Position numbers and translations under genes: made by a program. Under the pieces are notes generated by a model that saw only the letters and a list, made by a program, of their open reading frames with translations, did not search any database and was not told the DNA's origin. This document shows positions 22,890 through 32,475 of a stretch of 64,000 bases of DNA, piece by piece (the first letter of the stretch is position 1; each line of letters opens with the position of its first letter). The DNA comes from Panulirus ornatus (Eukaryota > Arthropoda > Malacostraca > Decapoda > Palinuridae). Location: positions 6,904,392-6,968,391 of the forward strand of contig NC_092281.1 of assembly GCF_036320965.1 (NCBI RefSeq). The letters run 5' to 3'.

Positions 22890-23162
22890 AAGTTCCATAT
22901 TCTTTGGATTCCTCCCCACTCTGGGCTGAGGTTGGCCAGCAGGACTGATCTAGCAGTTCATGATTGTACCTCGTGGGTTGGCTACGATCTTGTTCTCTCT
23001 CCTTGCTTAAAAAAGACAGTCCATCCGGAAGTAATTCACGTTATTATATATAAGCTTAAATGGATTTTGACGCTAGCCGACCGCTCATCCACCTCAGTAT
23101 CATACAAGCCATTCCCACGTATAATGACCCATCAGCTGGATGAAATAGAAGACGAAGAGTGA
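22890..23162 (+). pseudogene. RNase H-domain relic of an I-like LINE
   Basis: The open frame starting at 22881 reads HILWIPPHSGLRLASRTDLA close to its N-terminus. This matches the last conserved block of LINE-encoded RNase H (W.PSH.GI.GNE.AD.LAK), including the tryptophan and histidine; the G-N-E triplet is lost. The remaining residues (VGYDLVLSPCLKK, VIYKLKW-like) fit the C-terminal extension of I-group elements. There is no upstream RT within 2 kb, so it is an isolated 3' fragment. It could come from the same family as the element at 10.4-12.1 kb. Confidence 0.65.
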
Positions 23163-23165
23163 CGA

Positions 23166-23517
23166 ACTCAGCTTGAGGCAGTGTGGAAGAACTAGATTCC
23201 TGGCAACGATCTTATACATTGGCGGTGCTTTCAGGCCAGCCTTAGTTAACGGTGCCCTTTCACCTCTTGGCCACAGAATTGGATCATGACTGAGAATATT
23301 ACGTGTATTCCCGGCTCTGGTATCGAACTGATCCCACGGGGTCCGGAATTATTGGAGGAAAAAACACTATTGCATGACGCCATACCCACTAAACGGATTA
23401 CTTGATTAATGACGGGGAGTAATTAACCTAATTAACTCTAGGAACTTTGCAACTTTAAGGCCTGGCAAGTCGTCTGCTTGACTCATTGGTGCCAAGAGTG
23501 TGTCCAGTGGTATTTCC
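23166..23517. other. Non-coding stretch
   Basis: Possible further 3' sequence of the LINE relic; nothing identifiable. Confidence 0.4.
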
Positions 23518-23830
23518 TGCTCCATCAAGTCACGGAACAGTGACTTTATGCTCCAGCAGGTCACGGAACATTGAGTTTACCAACATTTCCTGCTTCTTCT
23601 GCAGCGCTCTGGAGCATTGATAAAAGTAACTGACTCTTGGCTCTGGCCACTCACGGAGCATGATCACGTTACTTGCTACACCAGGTTGTGGAGCATCAGA
23701 GAGCACGTGCATGTGTTTTTCAGGTTACGGAGCATTTTAGGGTATATGGCTGTCGCCTCTGTTAGCTCTAGGAGCGCATGCTCTCTACCAGTTCCTAAAG
23801 CATTGAGAATGGCCTCATGCTCCCTGAAGA
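23518..23830 (+). repeat. Irregular minisatellite with a CACGGAGCAT core
   Basis: About eight units of roughly 31-48 bp, each with (T)CACGGAACA, CACGGAGCAT, TACGGAGCAT or a close variant. Very diverged. Confidence 0.7.
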
Positions 23831-23877
23831 CCCGCCCTGCTATCATGCTATCACTGAAGAGGCTGGATTGTCAAGAG

Positions 23878-23878
<1 letters not shown>

Positions 23879-23931
<53 letters not shown>
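23879..23931. repeat. (CT)n microsatellite
   Basis: Pure CT run. Confidence 0.98.
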
Positions 23932-23933
<2 letters not shown>

Positions 23934-24028
23934 GCTGGACCTACCGCGGCGTCCCTGTCTGTTGATTCTTGGTCATGCTAGGTCGTCTGCAGGATGGCCA
24001 TGCCCTTAGTCATGGTCGGGGGAATAGA

Positions 24029-24029
<1 letters not shown>

Positions 24030-24083
<54 letters not shown>
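24030..24083. repeat. (ATT)n microsatellite = SINE tail
   Basis: Pure ATT run of about 54 bp directly at the 3' end of the SINE-like element. Confidence 0.95.
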
Positions 24084-24084
<1 letters not shown>

Positions 24085-24240
24085 ACAATCACAGGACCCC
24101 ATCCGCGGGTCTCAAGCAGCATCGAGGCTGCATTAACGAAGCGGACCAGAACCCGAGATGGTCCAATTTAATGAAGGATTCGAACCCGCGTTGTTGTTAA
24201 GATGGTAAGCCTCCAGATGGGTGGGGCCGGGCCAGGCTGC
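24030..24240 (-). mobile_element. tRNA-like SINE with (TAA)n tail
   Basis: On the minus strand GCGGGTTCGAATCC (24175-24188) is a perfect RNA polymerase III B box. Upstream CTGGAGGCTTACCATC (about 24201-24216) sits where a degenerate A box would be. The body contains a GCAGC...GCTGC hairpin and the element ends in a (TAA)n run at 24030-24083. Length about 200 bp is right for a SINE. Only one copy is visible here. Confidence 0.65.
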
Positions 24241-24424
24241 CTCGCTGTGTTAAGATGGAATGTTCTTTGTCTGTAGGACAATACCTGTATTTTTTTTAGG
24301 AACTTTCTTTTAAGTTCCCTCATCATAGTCAGCCATGATGGAATAGATTATCCTGAAAGTTTAAGGTGTTTGAAGCCAGTTTTTTTCTAGACGTAGTACA
24401 GGAGATAAGGACTGGTTCAGTACT

Positions 24425-24426
<2 letters not shown>

Positions 24427-24473
<47 letters not shown>
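24427..24473. repeat. (GT)n microsatellite
   Basis: Pure GT run. Confidence 0.98.
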
Positions 24474-24475
<2 letters not shown>

Positions 24476-24547
24476 TCGCTTCTTGGTAGAAGGTGACAGG
24501 AGGTTGCCATCTGGTAGTGTTGGGAGAGCGATGGGTGTTTTAGGTTA

Positions 24548-24780
24548 GATTTAGGAGGGTGAAGAGGGGAGGGGGTTTACAGCAGTCTTTGGGGAAATAG
24601 GGTGATGGTGGTTTCCAGTAGCCTTTGGTGAAGGAGGGAAGGGTTTCCAGTCGTCCTTGAGGGAGATGGGAAGAGGGGTTTCCAGATGTCTTTGGGGGAA
24701 GAGGGGGGTAGATTTTAGTAGTTTTTTTTGAAGGGGAAGGGGGTTGGAAAGAAGAGGTTTCCAGTGGTGTCTGGAGGAGG
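24548..24780. repeat. Irregular minisatellite, G-rich
   Basis: Five or six diverged units of about 40-45 bp built on GGTTTCCAGTAG.CTTTGG.G.A. On the minus strand they read as Pro-rich peptide repeats. Confidence 0.75.
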
Positions 24781-24794
24781 AGGGAGGAGGAGGA

Positions 24795-24795
<1 letters not shown>

Positions 24796-24826
<31 letters not shown>
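24796..24826. repeat. (CA)n microsatellite
   Basis: Pure CA run. Confidence 0.97.
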
Positions 24827-24829
<3 letters not shown>

Positions 24830-25494
24830 AGCTTTTAGGTTGACCGTCTACCTCGACGGCTTCTGGGGGTATTGCGAGGAAGTTGTGGAGTGGAAAGCCT
24901 TTGACGCCTACCTTTAAGGGTCAGTCCATCATACTCAAGGGTCGTAACTTCGTCTTCAATGGAGCATAGTGCATGATGGGGGCATTTTATACCAGGCAGG
25001 AGCATAGTTCAAGTCTCAGGCAGGGCTCCTGGCTTACGCCTATGGGTCATATGGAGCATATTGATGCTCCTTTCTTCCCGGGGAAAAGGAGTCCATGATC
25101 ATCTGGAGCTTATCAGTGTCATGAGGTGCGTGGGGTAATTAACAACTGATTACGTAAGCTAAATAAACCATCAGAGATCTTTGAGTAATGATCCCTGGAA
25201 TACGTGTGTGTGGGGAATGAGCATTTGATTTTGTGAGGCATACTAATGCCTTCGCCCAAGGTCATGGAGAGTGAACATTTCCTTATGTGGAGCATATCAA
25301 GGCCGGAGATATCGCTGAACAGGCCAGCCATCAAGGAGAACACAGTGTTGCATCATGATCCCCGGAGAGTGACCATCTGTGTCAGGCGGAGCATCTGGAA
25401 GCCGGAAAGAATCTTAGGCTGTGTGGCACTAACGATCGTGGGAGCATAGATAATGCTCCGAGGCCGTCCTCCTGGATGATGGACGCTGGAGCAA
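24827..25494. other. Non-coding stretch with GGAGCAT words
   Basis: GGAGCAT recurs about six times. Two copies form short hairpins, GGAGCAT/ATGCTCC at 25055-25072 and 25440-25458. A plus-oriented 21-bp motif pair lies at 24913-24960 (AAGGGTCGTAACTTCGTCTT). No gene seen. Confidence 0.5.
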
Positions 25495-25537
25495 GTGTGT
25501 GTGTGTGTGTGTGTGTGTGTTTGTGTTTGTTGTTTGG

Positions 25538-25581
<44 letters not shown>

Positions 25582-25689
25582 TTCTCTGGATTATAGAATC
25601 GATTGGCTCCAGATACACAGTAAAAACTCACCCCCCCCCCCCTCCGTCAGGGTTGCTCACCTTCACAGCAAACACCTACCCCCACCCCC

Positions 25690-25753
<64 letters not shown>

Positions 25754-25843
25754 AGAGTGGACTGGGCGCCTCACATCTCCCCCTCCGTCCCATACCCACA
25801 AGACACCCCCCTCCTCCCTCTTCCAGTCATGACTGGTCGTTGC

Positions 25844-25905
<62 letters not shown>

Positions 25906-25986
25906 CGAACATTGATGAAAGTCATGAGGTGTGTGAACTCATTCCTTGTTGACGTGTGTCTGCCATAAATGTGCCACGTTTCGAGA

Positions 25987-26020
<34 letters not shown>
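25495..26020. repeat. Microsatellite cluster
   Basis: (GT)n at 25495-25520, (GT)n at 25541-25580, poly-C at 25631-25642, (CT)n at 25694-25750, (GA)n at 25846-25903 and (GT)n at 25989-26020. The CT and GA runs form an inverted pair about 95 bp apart. Confidence 0.97.
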
Positions 26021-26022
<2 letters not shown>

Positions 26023-26156
26023 AGTCACTGCTGCCTTGGTCAAGCCTATAGCCTCCTGGTGGCTGTCGAGGTCCAGTGTGTCAGCCAATGTGGTGCCCCT
26101 GGGTAAAGCTGGTGTTAAGTCCTTTCGTGAGTAACGATTACGATCCTTTATCTGTG

Positions 26157-26460
26157 GGAGGAGGTGATGGGGGTATATTCGATCCTGTATTAGGGAGGAG
26201 GAGGATATTCTACTCTATCTCTGAAGGGAGGTGATGGGAGGAGGATATTCGATCGTATCTCTGGGGAGGTGATAGGAGGAGGATATTCGATCCTTCCTCC
26301 TGGGGATGTGGTGTCAGGGGGATTTTTTGTCAGGAAGATGATTAAAGGGCAATACTTTCTCCCTGGGGAGGGTGATTATAGGGAGATAACCTATGTCTGG
26401 GAAGGTGATAGGAAAGGGAAATCCGTCTCTCGGGGATGATTAGAAAGAGAGGAAAGGAGG
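26157..26460 (+). repeat. Minisatellite, about 38-bp unit
   Basis: Six to seven diverged units; the two best (about 26225-26300) read GGGAGGTGATGGGAGGAGGA followed by TATTCGATC. Confidence 0.82.
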
Positions 26461-27749
26461 TATCACATCCTCAGCCCCCCTGATAAAGAGGATTGGAATT
26501 CTAATCTCTCAGTAGCAGTATTTGGACGTGAGATTAGGCTCCTGAATCTGGCGTGGCAGTTCCGGGGCCATGGTTATGTCAGAGCTGATTGGCAACGTGA
26601 AGGTCGTTCCGTCGTATACTAATGAATGAAGAGGTAATTATGAGGTTAGCTGATGTGTTGGTAAATGTTGACGTCATGATAGTCGTTCAGACAATTTATT
26701 CCACATGCGTAGGGTCAGACAGGTAGCCATTTACCCCATAATCATGAATAAATGCATTATTCATTGACTAGTTCTACAGTTTTATATCTAATATTGAGTG
26801 TAAATTAAATATCTAATATTCTTTTCTTTCTTTCAGGTAAGAATGATGGGATGTCTTTTTTTGCCATTGAGGGTGAGTACCATTCAGTGTCTTTTCAGTG
26901 TGATGAAGGCGAGTCTCGTGATGTAGATTTATCATAAGAAAGAGTTTTGCAGCAAGGAAGGTGCAGGGAGGGAGTGAAATGCGGTATGTCTGGCGTAAGG
27001 AAGGGAGATCAGAAGAGCTTCCTGTAGGAGGGGTGACCGAGATGGAAGTGGTGTAGGCTGGCCTAACCTGTTAAGAGTCGAGGACCTACACACTGATGTT
27101 GAGGATTCTGTGAGACGTGGAGGATCACAGGTCCTCGCCGGTATCAAAGATGGAGTGTGACGATTTATGTTGATTCCTGTCGGCTTTAAGGATGCGTGGG
27201 ACATAAATGTTCAGGACTTCAAGGCAGCCGAAGGATTACTGATCGTCGTTCTGTCACAGTTAGGGAGCGGCGACCCATGGCGATTTTTATGGATTTATGA
27301 ATTACTGGTCCTCGTTTCTGTGGAAGGTAAGGCGCTATATACTGAGGACGTTTTGAGTCTTCCAGCGGGAGTTGTGAGTGTAGGCCTTGGGGGGGTGAGG
27401 AGTGAAGGTGAAGTGTGGCCTGGTAAGGGGGCTAGTTGACCCTGCACAGGGTATGTTGCGTGGTGTGTGGTGGTGTGTGTTGGTGAGGGTTTCCTCTGTC
27501 GTGGAGATGATGGTTCGTAAGGCTTCGTGTGCCCAGAGGAACAGATGATGGTGAAGGTGTATGTGCTCTGAGCTGTGTTGGTGGAGGCTTCATGTAACAT
27601 GTGCAGTGGTGATGATGAAGTGCTGGTGAGGTCCTTAGCAGTGTGTATGTGTGCGGTCAAGGAATTCAGCTTCATTGGCGAAGAATCATATACCTTGTTT
27701 TGGGTCTTCGGTTGAACCTCGCCTCAGTTTTTAATGTCGAGTTGCTTTG
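26461..27749. other. Non-coding stretch
   Basis: Mostly unrecognised. A possible 36-bp exon at 26837-26872 (pyrimidine tract and CAG before it, GTGAGT after it) is listed under findings. Open frames at 26932-27204 and 27167-27439 have no domain. Confidence 0.4.
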
Positions 27750-27778
27750 TGTGTGTGTGTGTGTGAGGGTCGAGTTGC

Positions 27779-27812
<34 letters not shown>
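27750..27812. repeat. Interrupted (GT)n microsatellite
   Basis: Two GT runs separated by GAGGGTCGAGTTGCTT, a sequence that also precedes the first run, so a tract plus flank was duplicated. Confidence 0.93.
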
Positions 27813-27815
<3 letters not shown>

Positions 27816-27831
27816 AGTGTATTTTGAGTAT

Positions 27832-27896
27832 ACTTGACAGAGGAGAGTAAATGTGAAGTTAGTATATAACCTCACATTTACCCTCCTCTGTCAAGT
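27832..27896. repeat. 29-bp inverted repeat with 7-nt loop
   Basis: Left arm 27832-27860 (ACTTGACAGAGGAGAGTAAA...) and right arm 27868-27896 are reverse complements except for two A/C positions. The loop is AGTATAT. It directly follows the GT microsatellite. It could be a foldback element end, a small RNA hairpin or a replication-slippage product; nothing decides between these. Confidence 0.93.
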
Positions 27897-28217
27897 TTGT
27901 ATTTTCGTCCGTGTAGAAAAAGATGCGAAGCTTTACATGACCAAGATTCGCTCTGGTTATAAAGATACTTCGCAGCGCCCCTGCCCACCACCATCACTGC
28001 CCCACACCACCCAAAAAATTTTTGTTTCAAGATATCGTTGTATTTGTTCTGTCGATCAGAATGTGGCGTCGGGATTTCTCCTGACCTTTGACGTTTCAGT
28101 ACGGGCGAGTTTGAGGAGCACAGCGTCGTGCATGTTGACGGAGGGTCGTTCCTGTTTCTCTACCCTCGTACCACCACCAACACCACCATTACATCGAAGT
28201 GTTGTTGCACTAGGACT
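27897..28217. other. Non-coding stretch
   Basis: Part of a 361-codon open frame (27853-28938) that I reject as a gene. Confidence 0.45.
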
Positions 28218-28221
28218 GTGT

Positions 28222-28252
<31 letters not shown>

Positions 28253-28253
28253 G
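28218..28253. repeat. (GT)n followed by poly-G
   Basis: GT run of about 19 bp joined to about 16 G. Confidence 0.96.
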
Positions 28254-28475
28254 CAAGACTCAGCTTGATCCAGTCCTAAAGGGGACCTGCCGATCACAAG
28301 AGCCGAGCTGGGTCGCCCATCCCAGGTCCCCCTCCAGGTGGGTCGTTCATGTTTTTTTAATATTTTTTCCTCTGGCACCCCAGCTGGGCCCCACTTGTTG
28401 CCCTCTGGCTCCCCTGGTGTTTCCCAGGACGCGGCTCTCGTCGGAGGAACTCCACCCCGCCCACAGCTCTGAGCT

Positions 28476-28510
28476 GGGCACCGTCGTCCTCAAGGGTCGT
28501 ACCGCCATCC
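28476..28510 (+). repeat. 21-bp motif copies
   Basis: CACCGTCGTCCTC followed by AAGGGTCGTACCGCCATCC: one and a half plus-oriented units. Confidence 0.65.
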
Positions 28511-28643
28511 CTCTGAGGAGGAGGAGGGGGGAGAGGGGGTTGGTGATTGTGACCCTGATTACTGTCCTCCTTTGCTCTCTCAGTGAGACAGGCTCAGTTT
28601 TTCATCAGTTGTATTTCCGTGTGACACCAGAGTTCACAGAAAA

Positions 28644-28670
28644 ACACACACACACACACACACACACACC
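28644..28670. repeat. (CA)n microsatellite
   Basis: Short pure CA run. Confidence 0.95.
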
Positions 28671-28679
28671 TCCCTCCTG

Positions 28680-29300
28680 TACCCTTTTCCCCGTCCTCAT
28701 GCCAGACTTGGCCGCTGGCGTTGCGACGGCCGGTCCCCACAACGCCGGATGGTTCCAACGCCTACCAGGAACGAACGGACGGCGGGCGGCGACTCCTCCG
28801 TCGGTGGATGGGGGTTTTCTCTTCCCGCTCGGGCCAGTGTTGGGGCGGTGTGCGGGGAGGAACCCTCCGGGTCGGGGAAATGTCACACGACGCAGCAGCC
28901 CCTCCCCCACCGCCCACCTCACCTCACCCCCAATGTGACACCTGCACCCGGAATCAGGCAGTGTCTCCCTTAGGGGCGTCGCCTGCGGGAGGAGGAGTAA
29001 GGGAGGGAGGGAGGGTAGTGGTAAGGGCCTTGTCCAACAGCCTCGGCCTGATGACGAGGAAGTGATGATGATCCCCCCTCCCTTCCTCCCCCTCCGGAGG
29101 CTCTAATGTGGTAGCGATTTACCACCTGAAGCCGGGATGCCTCCAGACTTGTGATCGTGGCAGGGGTAGCAGGAGGAGGAGGAGGAAGCGCGGGTGGAGG
29201 CGTCGACGCTCGGCCATAAATCCACTTTGCCAGTAACATTGTTACCTTCGGATTGAATGTCATCTGATCGTCTTTGTGGCTTACGTTGAGATACAGGTGA
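28680..29300. other. GC-rich, CpG-containing stretch
   Basis: Higher GC and CpG than the surroundings, especially 28700-28900. No conserved protein is read in any frame. It could be an unrecognised exon or promoter. Confidence 0.3.
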
Positions 29301-30464
29301 GGTGGGTGGGTTGGGAGGTCATGTTGGCTTCTCAGGGTTCAGCTGAGCCAAGTGGATGTCCTTTGTAACGGGCACAGAAGACTGAGGAAGATCCAGTCAG
29401 CAGAGCCTCGCCCATGGCGTCTGGACTCCCCTCCCCCCACATCAGGGATACAGATGGTGTATTTAATATTGGAGTCACAGCAGACTTTATTTTTTGTAAC
29501 CCGTGTGGGGGGGGGGGGGGGGAGAGATGTGTATTTAACATTAGCCAGGTTCCTGACGGCCCGCAGAAAAGGTAAACTGGTATAAATCATGGAGGCCCAG
29601 GACTGTGAGGGAGCTCATTAGATCAGAGTTATTCAGTAGTCTTGTCTTAGGGTCAGGTTGCATCACTTGTTAACGGCGACGGGTCGTCGTGATGCTGTGT
29701 ACTCGTGAATACCCTGAAGTGCTGCGCCGACCCGCTTCTGGCGAGGCGGTCAGCGGGTGACGGACGGTACTGTTAGAGGAGACGTGTGACACCACCTGTG
29801 TGGTGTGGCCTCAGGCAGCAACGCCCACCTGCCTGCCGACCCCGACCTTCTGCGCCCGAGGTGGCCATAGTTCCTGGTGCCAGGTGACGCGTCGGGGTGA
29901 GGGATCTGGTGCTGGGGTGGCGCGCGTCCTGCTGCGAGGTGAAGAGTAGAGACAGGACTGGTCCTGACGCTGGCCTGGATCAGTGAGGGACAGATTTCGT
30001 CAGTTGTAGTTGTGCCGAGGTATACAGGCGAGGGTGGTGCTTAGCAAGCTCTCTGCCTTATACACTGCTGAGGGGCCACCTGTCTGTCTATCTGTTTCTT
30101 ACGTATCGTCTTTCTTCTCGTGGGTCGTCTGCCGTTCCTTGTGGTCGGTCATACGTGTGCTGAGATCGGGTCTCATCACTGGGGTACATGGTTTTTTTCT
30201 CATTTGACGTTGCCAGATTTATGGCAACGTCTGGCTCTTTGAGGTCATTTTAACTTTTTTTTATATCTGGAATATTTTTGAGGGTCGTCTATTAACTGCC
30301 ACGAGGTCATTCACCTTCTAGAATCATATTTCAGCGTAGTTGTGTGGTCGTCTGGCGAGATCGTCCACATCCTCTCCTCTCATGGAGTCGTGTATCACGT
30401 AGAGCCGCGATGATGAGCCTCTCCAAGTGTGTTCCAGATCTTCCTTGGAATTATTTAAGCTTGG

Positions 30465-30468
<4 letters not shown>
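29301..30468. other. Non-coding stretch
   Basis: Poly-G at 29507-29522. GC-rich patch at 29720-29960. No domain recognised. Confidence 0.4.

Positions 30469-30532
<64 letters not shown>
30469..30532. repeat. (AC)n microsatellite
   Basis: Pure AC run of about 64 bp. Confidence 0.98.
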
Positions 30533-30535
<3 letters not shown>

Positions 30536-31705
30536 CTTCCTGAATATTATAAAAAAAAATCTAAAACAGATCCCAACTCGGAAGACATAACACCGCTATG
30601 TTGGGAGGGGTATGGGGGGGGGGGGGATAAAATGATAGCCTCTTATTCGTACGAGCATCACGTCCGCCGGCCATAGCCTTTTTATTATTCATCATTCAAT
30701 TATGATATTACGGGGATGGTGGCGGGGCCCCGTTACCCAGTCTGAAGGGCAGGAGGTAGACTAGGAACAGAACACTTGGTTTGGGAGGACCGTCTGGGGG
30801 TAGCGAGGGTGTAGGTCGTCTGTTGCTTTGTTGGTCGAGGCTGGTAGGTGGTGAGGTCTCCAGCTGTGAAGATGTGTTAATGTGGTACATGACGTTGTCA
30901 CGGCTCATCAGATTCATCTGATAGTCTAATGTTTACTCTCAAGGTAAATGGAACTCCGCCCACGGTAGGGTGAACCTCCTGCAGTACGGTAACACCAGCT
31001 GCAACACAGACTTTCCAGCTGCGCTAGTGGTTCAGGTGTTGTCACACCAGCTGTTCAGAATTTTACTTTGTTTCATAATGTTTCGTGATGTGCCGGTGTT
31101 GTGTGGACTGTGTTTGGCTGGGCATCTTTCCGGATTTTTTTTTTCCTGTTGTGTTGTGGTCCAGGCGCTGTTTGTTGGTTACGTCGAGTTTGTCATCTGT
31201 TGTTGAAGTCGTGTTCCAGTTGTCGCTCCTCAGGTTTTGGGTATTGTGGTCGTCTGGTTACGTCAGCAGTTGTTGAAGTTATCCTCAAGTTCCATCAAAG
31301 CTTCCTGATGGTCGGATGGGGTTCGTTTTTTTTTTTTTTTTTGACAATCGTCGATATGTGGTTTGAAAGTGTCGTTATCAAGCCATTGTGCCACGACTAC
31401 TGCTATCGTCTGTTCACCACCACCCTCCTCCCCCCCTCCCTTACCTCTGGCCGTGGGAGGAGGAGAAGGGGGACCCCCCCCCCCAGGTTGTCACACACCG
31501 CAGGAGGCTTCCTTCATAGACGATCCAATCGTCTCGTTGCCACAATTAGTTGGTAAGGTTTGGGTTTCGTCTTGACTGATTGGTGTGATTAGCCAAAGAT
31601 TGGCTGTTCTGTTCTTACTGGATGTTCCATTGTCAGTTTTTTTTTTTCTCTTTCTAGGATTTCCTCCTCAGGTGCCACCCGTCTTCACTTTCCTCTGCGT
31701 CATCA
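30533..31705. other. Non-coding stretch
   Basis: Poly-G at 30615-30626, poly-T at 31327-31342, poly-C at 31474-31484. T-rich, Phe/Leu/Cys open frames without domains. Confidence 0.45.
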
Positions 31706-31710
31706 TCATT

Positions 31711-31746
<36 letters not shown>
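31706..31746. repeat. (ATC)n microsatellite
   Basis: Pure ATC run of about 41 bp. Confidence 0.97.
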
Positions 31747-31747
<1 letters not shown>

Positions 31748-31855
31748 CTGGTGTTTGTATTGGTTGTTGGAGCAGATTGTTTTTTTTTTTTTTTTTGTTA
31801 GATGAGACGGTAAAGGCAACTGAATACCCCATTCAAGGTCATCTCATTAGCACTA

Positions 31856-32012
31856 TATATATACTTTAGCCTAATCCAGGTATCCATATATCGACCAACC
31901 CTTAGGGTAGGATGAACAGCTGGGTTGACTGTGGACCGACTTCCGCAACCCGTCATCGAACGTATGCGTCACGGTCAGCAACGGTAACAGCTACACCACT
32001 GAGGCTGGAGCC
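31856..32012 (-). mobile_element. tRNA-derived SINE, copy 1
   Basis: Minus strand: CAGTGGTGTAGCTGTTACCG (near 32005-31986) is an A-box-like tRNA head. ACGTTCGATGACG about 25 nt further on is a degraded B box. Then come body words shared by the other copies (GTCCACAG, GTTCATCCTACCCT, TGGTCGATATATGGATAC) and the tail GGATTAGGCTAAAGTATATATAT. It shares all these blocks with 32313-32475 and, in part, with 60198-60335. Confidence 0.8.
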
Positions 32013-32234
32013 GTCGTCGAAGTGTGATGTCCAGGTGATAGGCCCTGGTGACTAGCTGGTACAGTATGGGAAGGAGGTGTACGCCTGTGGTACACCACCT
32101 CATCTTCACCTGCAACCACATCAGGCAGGGCTGGCGCGTAGTGTTGTTAGTATTACTTGTGATTACTGTGTGTGTGTGTGTGTTACGGGGAGAGAATTTT
32201 ACACTCGCATTGCCCCGTCTCTTAACCTTGTATG

Positions 32235-32236
<2 letters not shown>

Positions 32237-32312
<76 letters not shown>
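32237..32312. repeat. (AC)n microsatellite = SINE tail
   Basis: AC run of about 76 bp with one T interruption, beginning exactly where the SINE at 32313-32475 ends on the minus strand. A shorter GT run lies at 32169-32181. Confidence 0.97.
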
Positions 32313-32314
<2 letters not shown>

Positions 32315-32475
32315 AGCCTAAGCCATGTATCCATTTATCGACCAGCGCCGAGGGAAGGATGAACGGCAAGGTTACTTGTGGGCCAATTCTCGCTGCTGAG
32401 ATTCGAACCCAGCTGGGGCCAAGCGTGAATTATTGTTAGCGACGCTAAGTACGACACCACGGAGACTCGTGTGTG
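32313..32475 (-). mobile_element. tRNA-derived SINE, copy 2
   Basis: Minus strand: CCGTGGTGTCGTACTTAGCG (A-box region), GGGTTCGAATCTC (B box, almost perfect), then CTTGCCGTTCATCCTTCCCT and TGGTCGATAAATGGATACAT, GGCTTAGGCTATTG and the (TG)n tail. About 160 bp. It is the best preserved of three copies, all on the minus strand. Confidence 0.85.

Noticed and set aside
25476..25915. 138-codon Cys-Val/Ser-Leu/Arg-Glu frame
   Set aside because: Translates four successive microsatellites; not a protein.
27853..28938. 361-codon open frame on the + strand
   Set aside because: It crosses a GT run, a poly-G and a CA run, shows no domain or consistent composition, and starts inside an inverted repeat; length is explained by stop-poor simple sequence.
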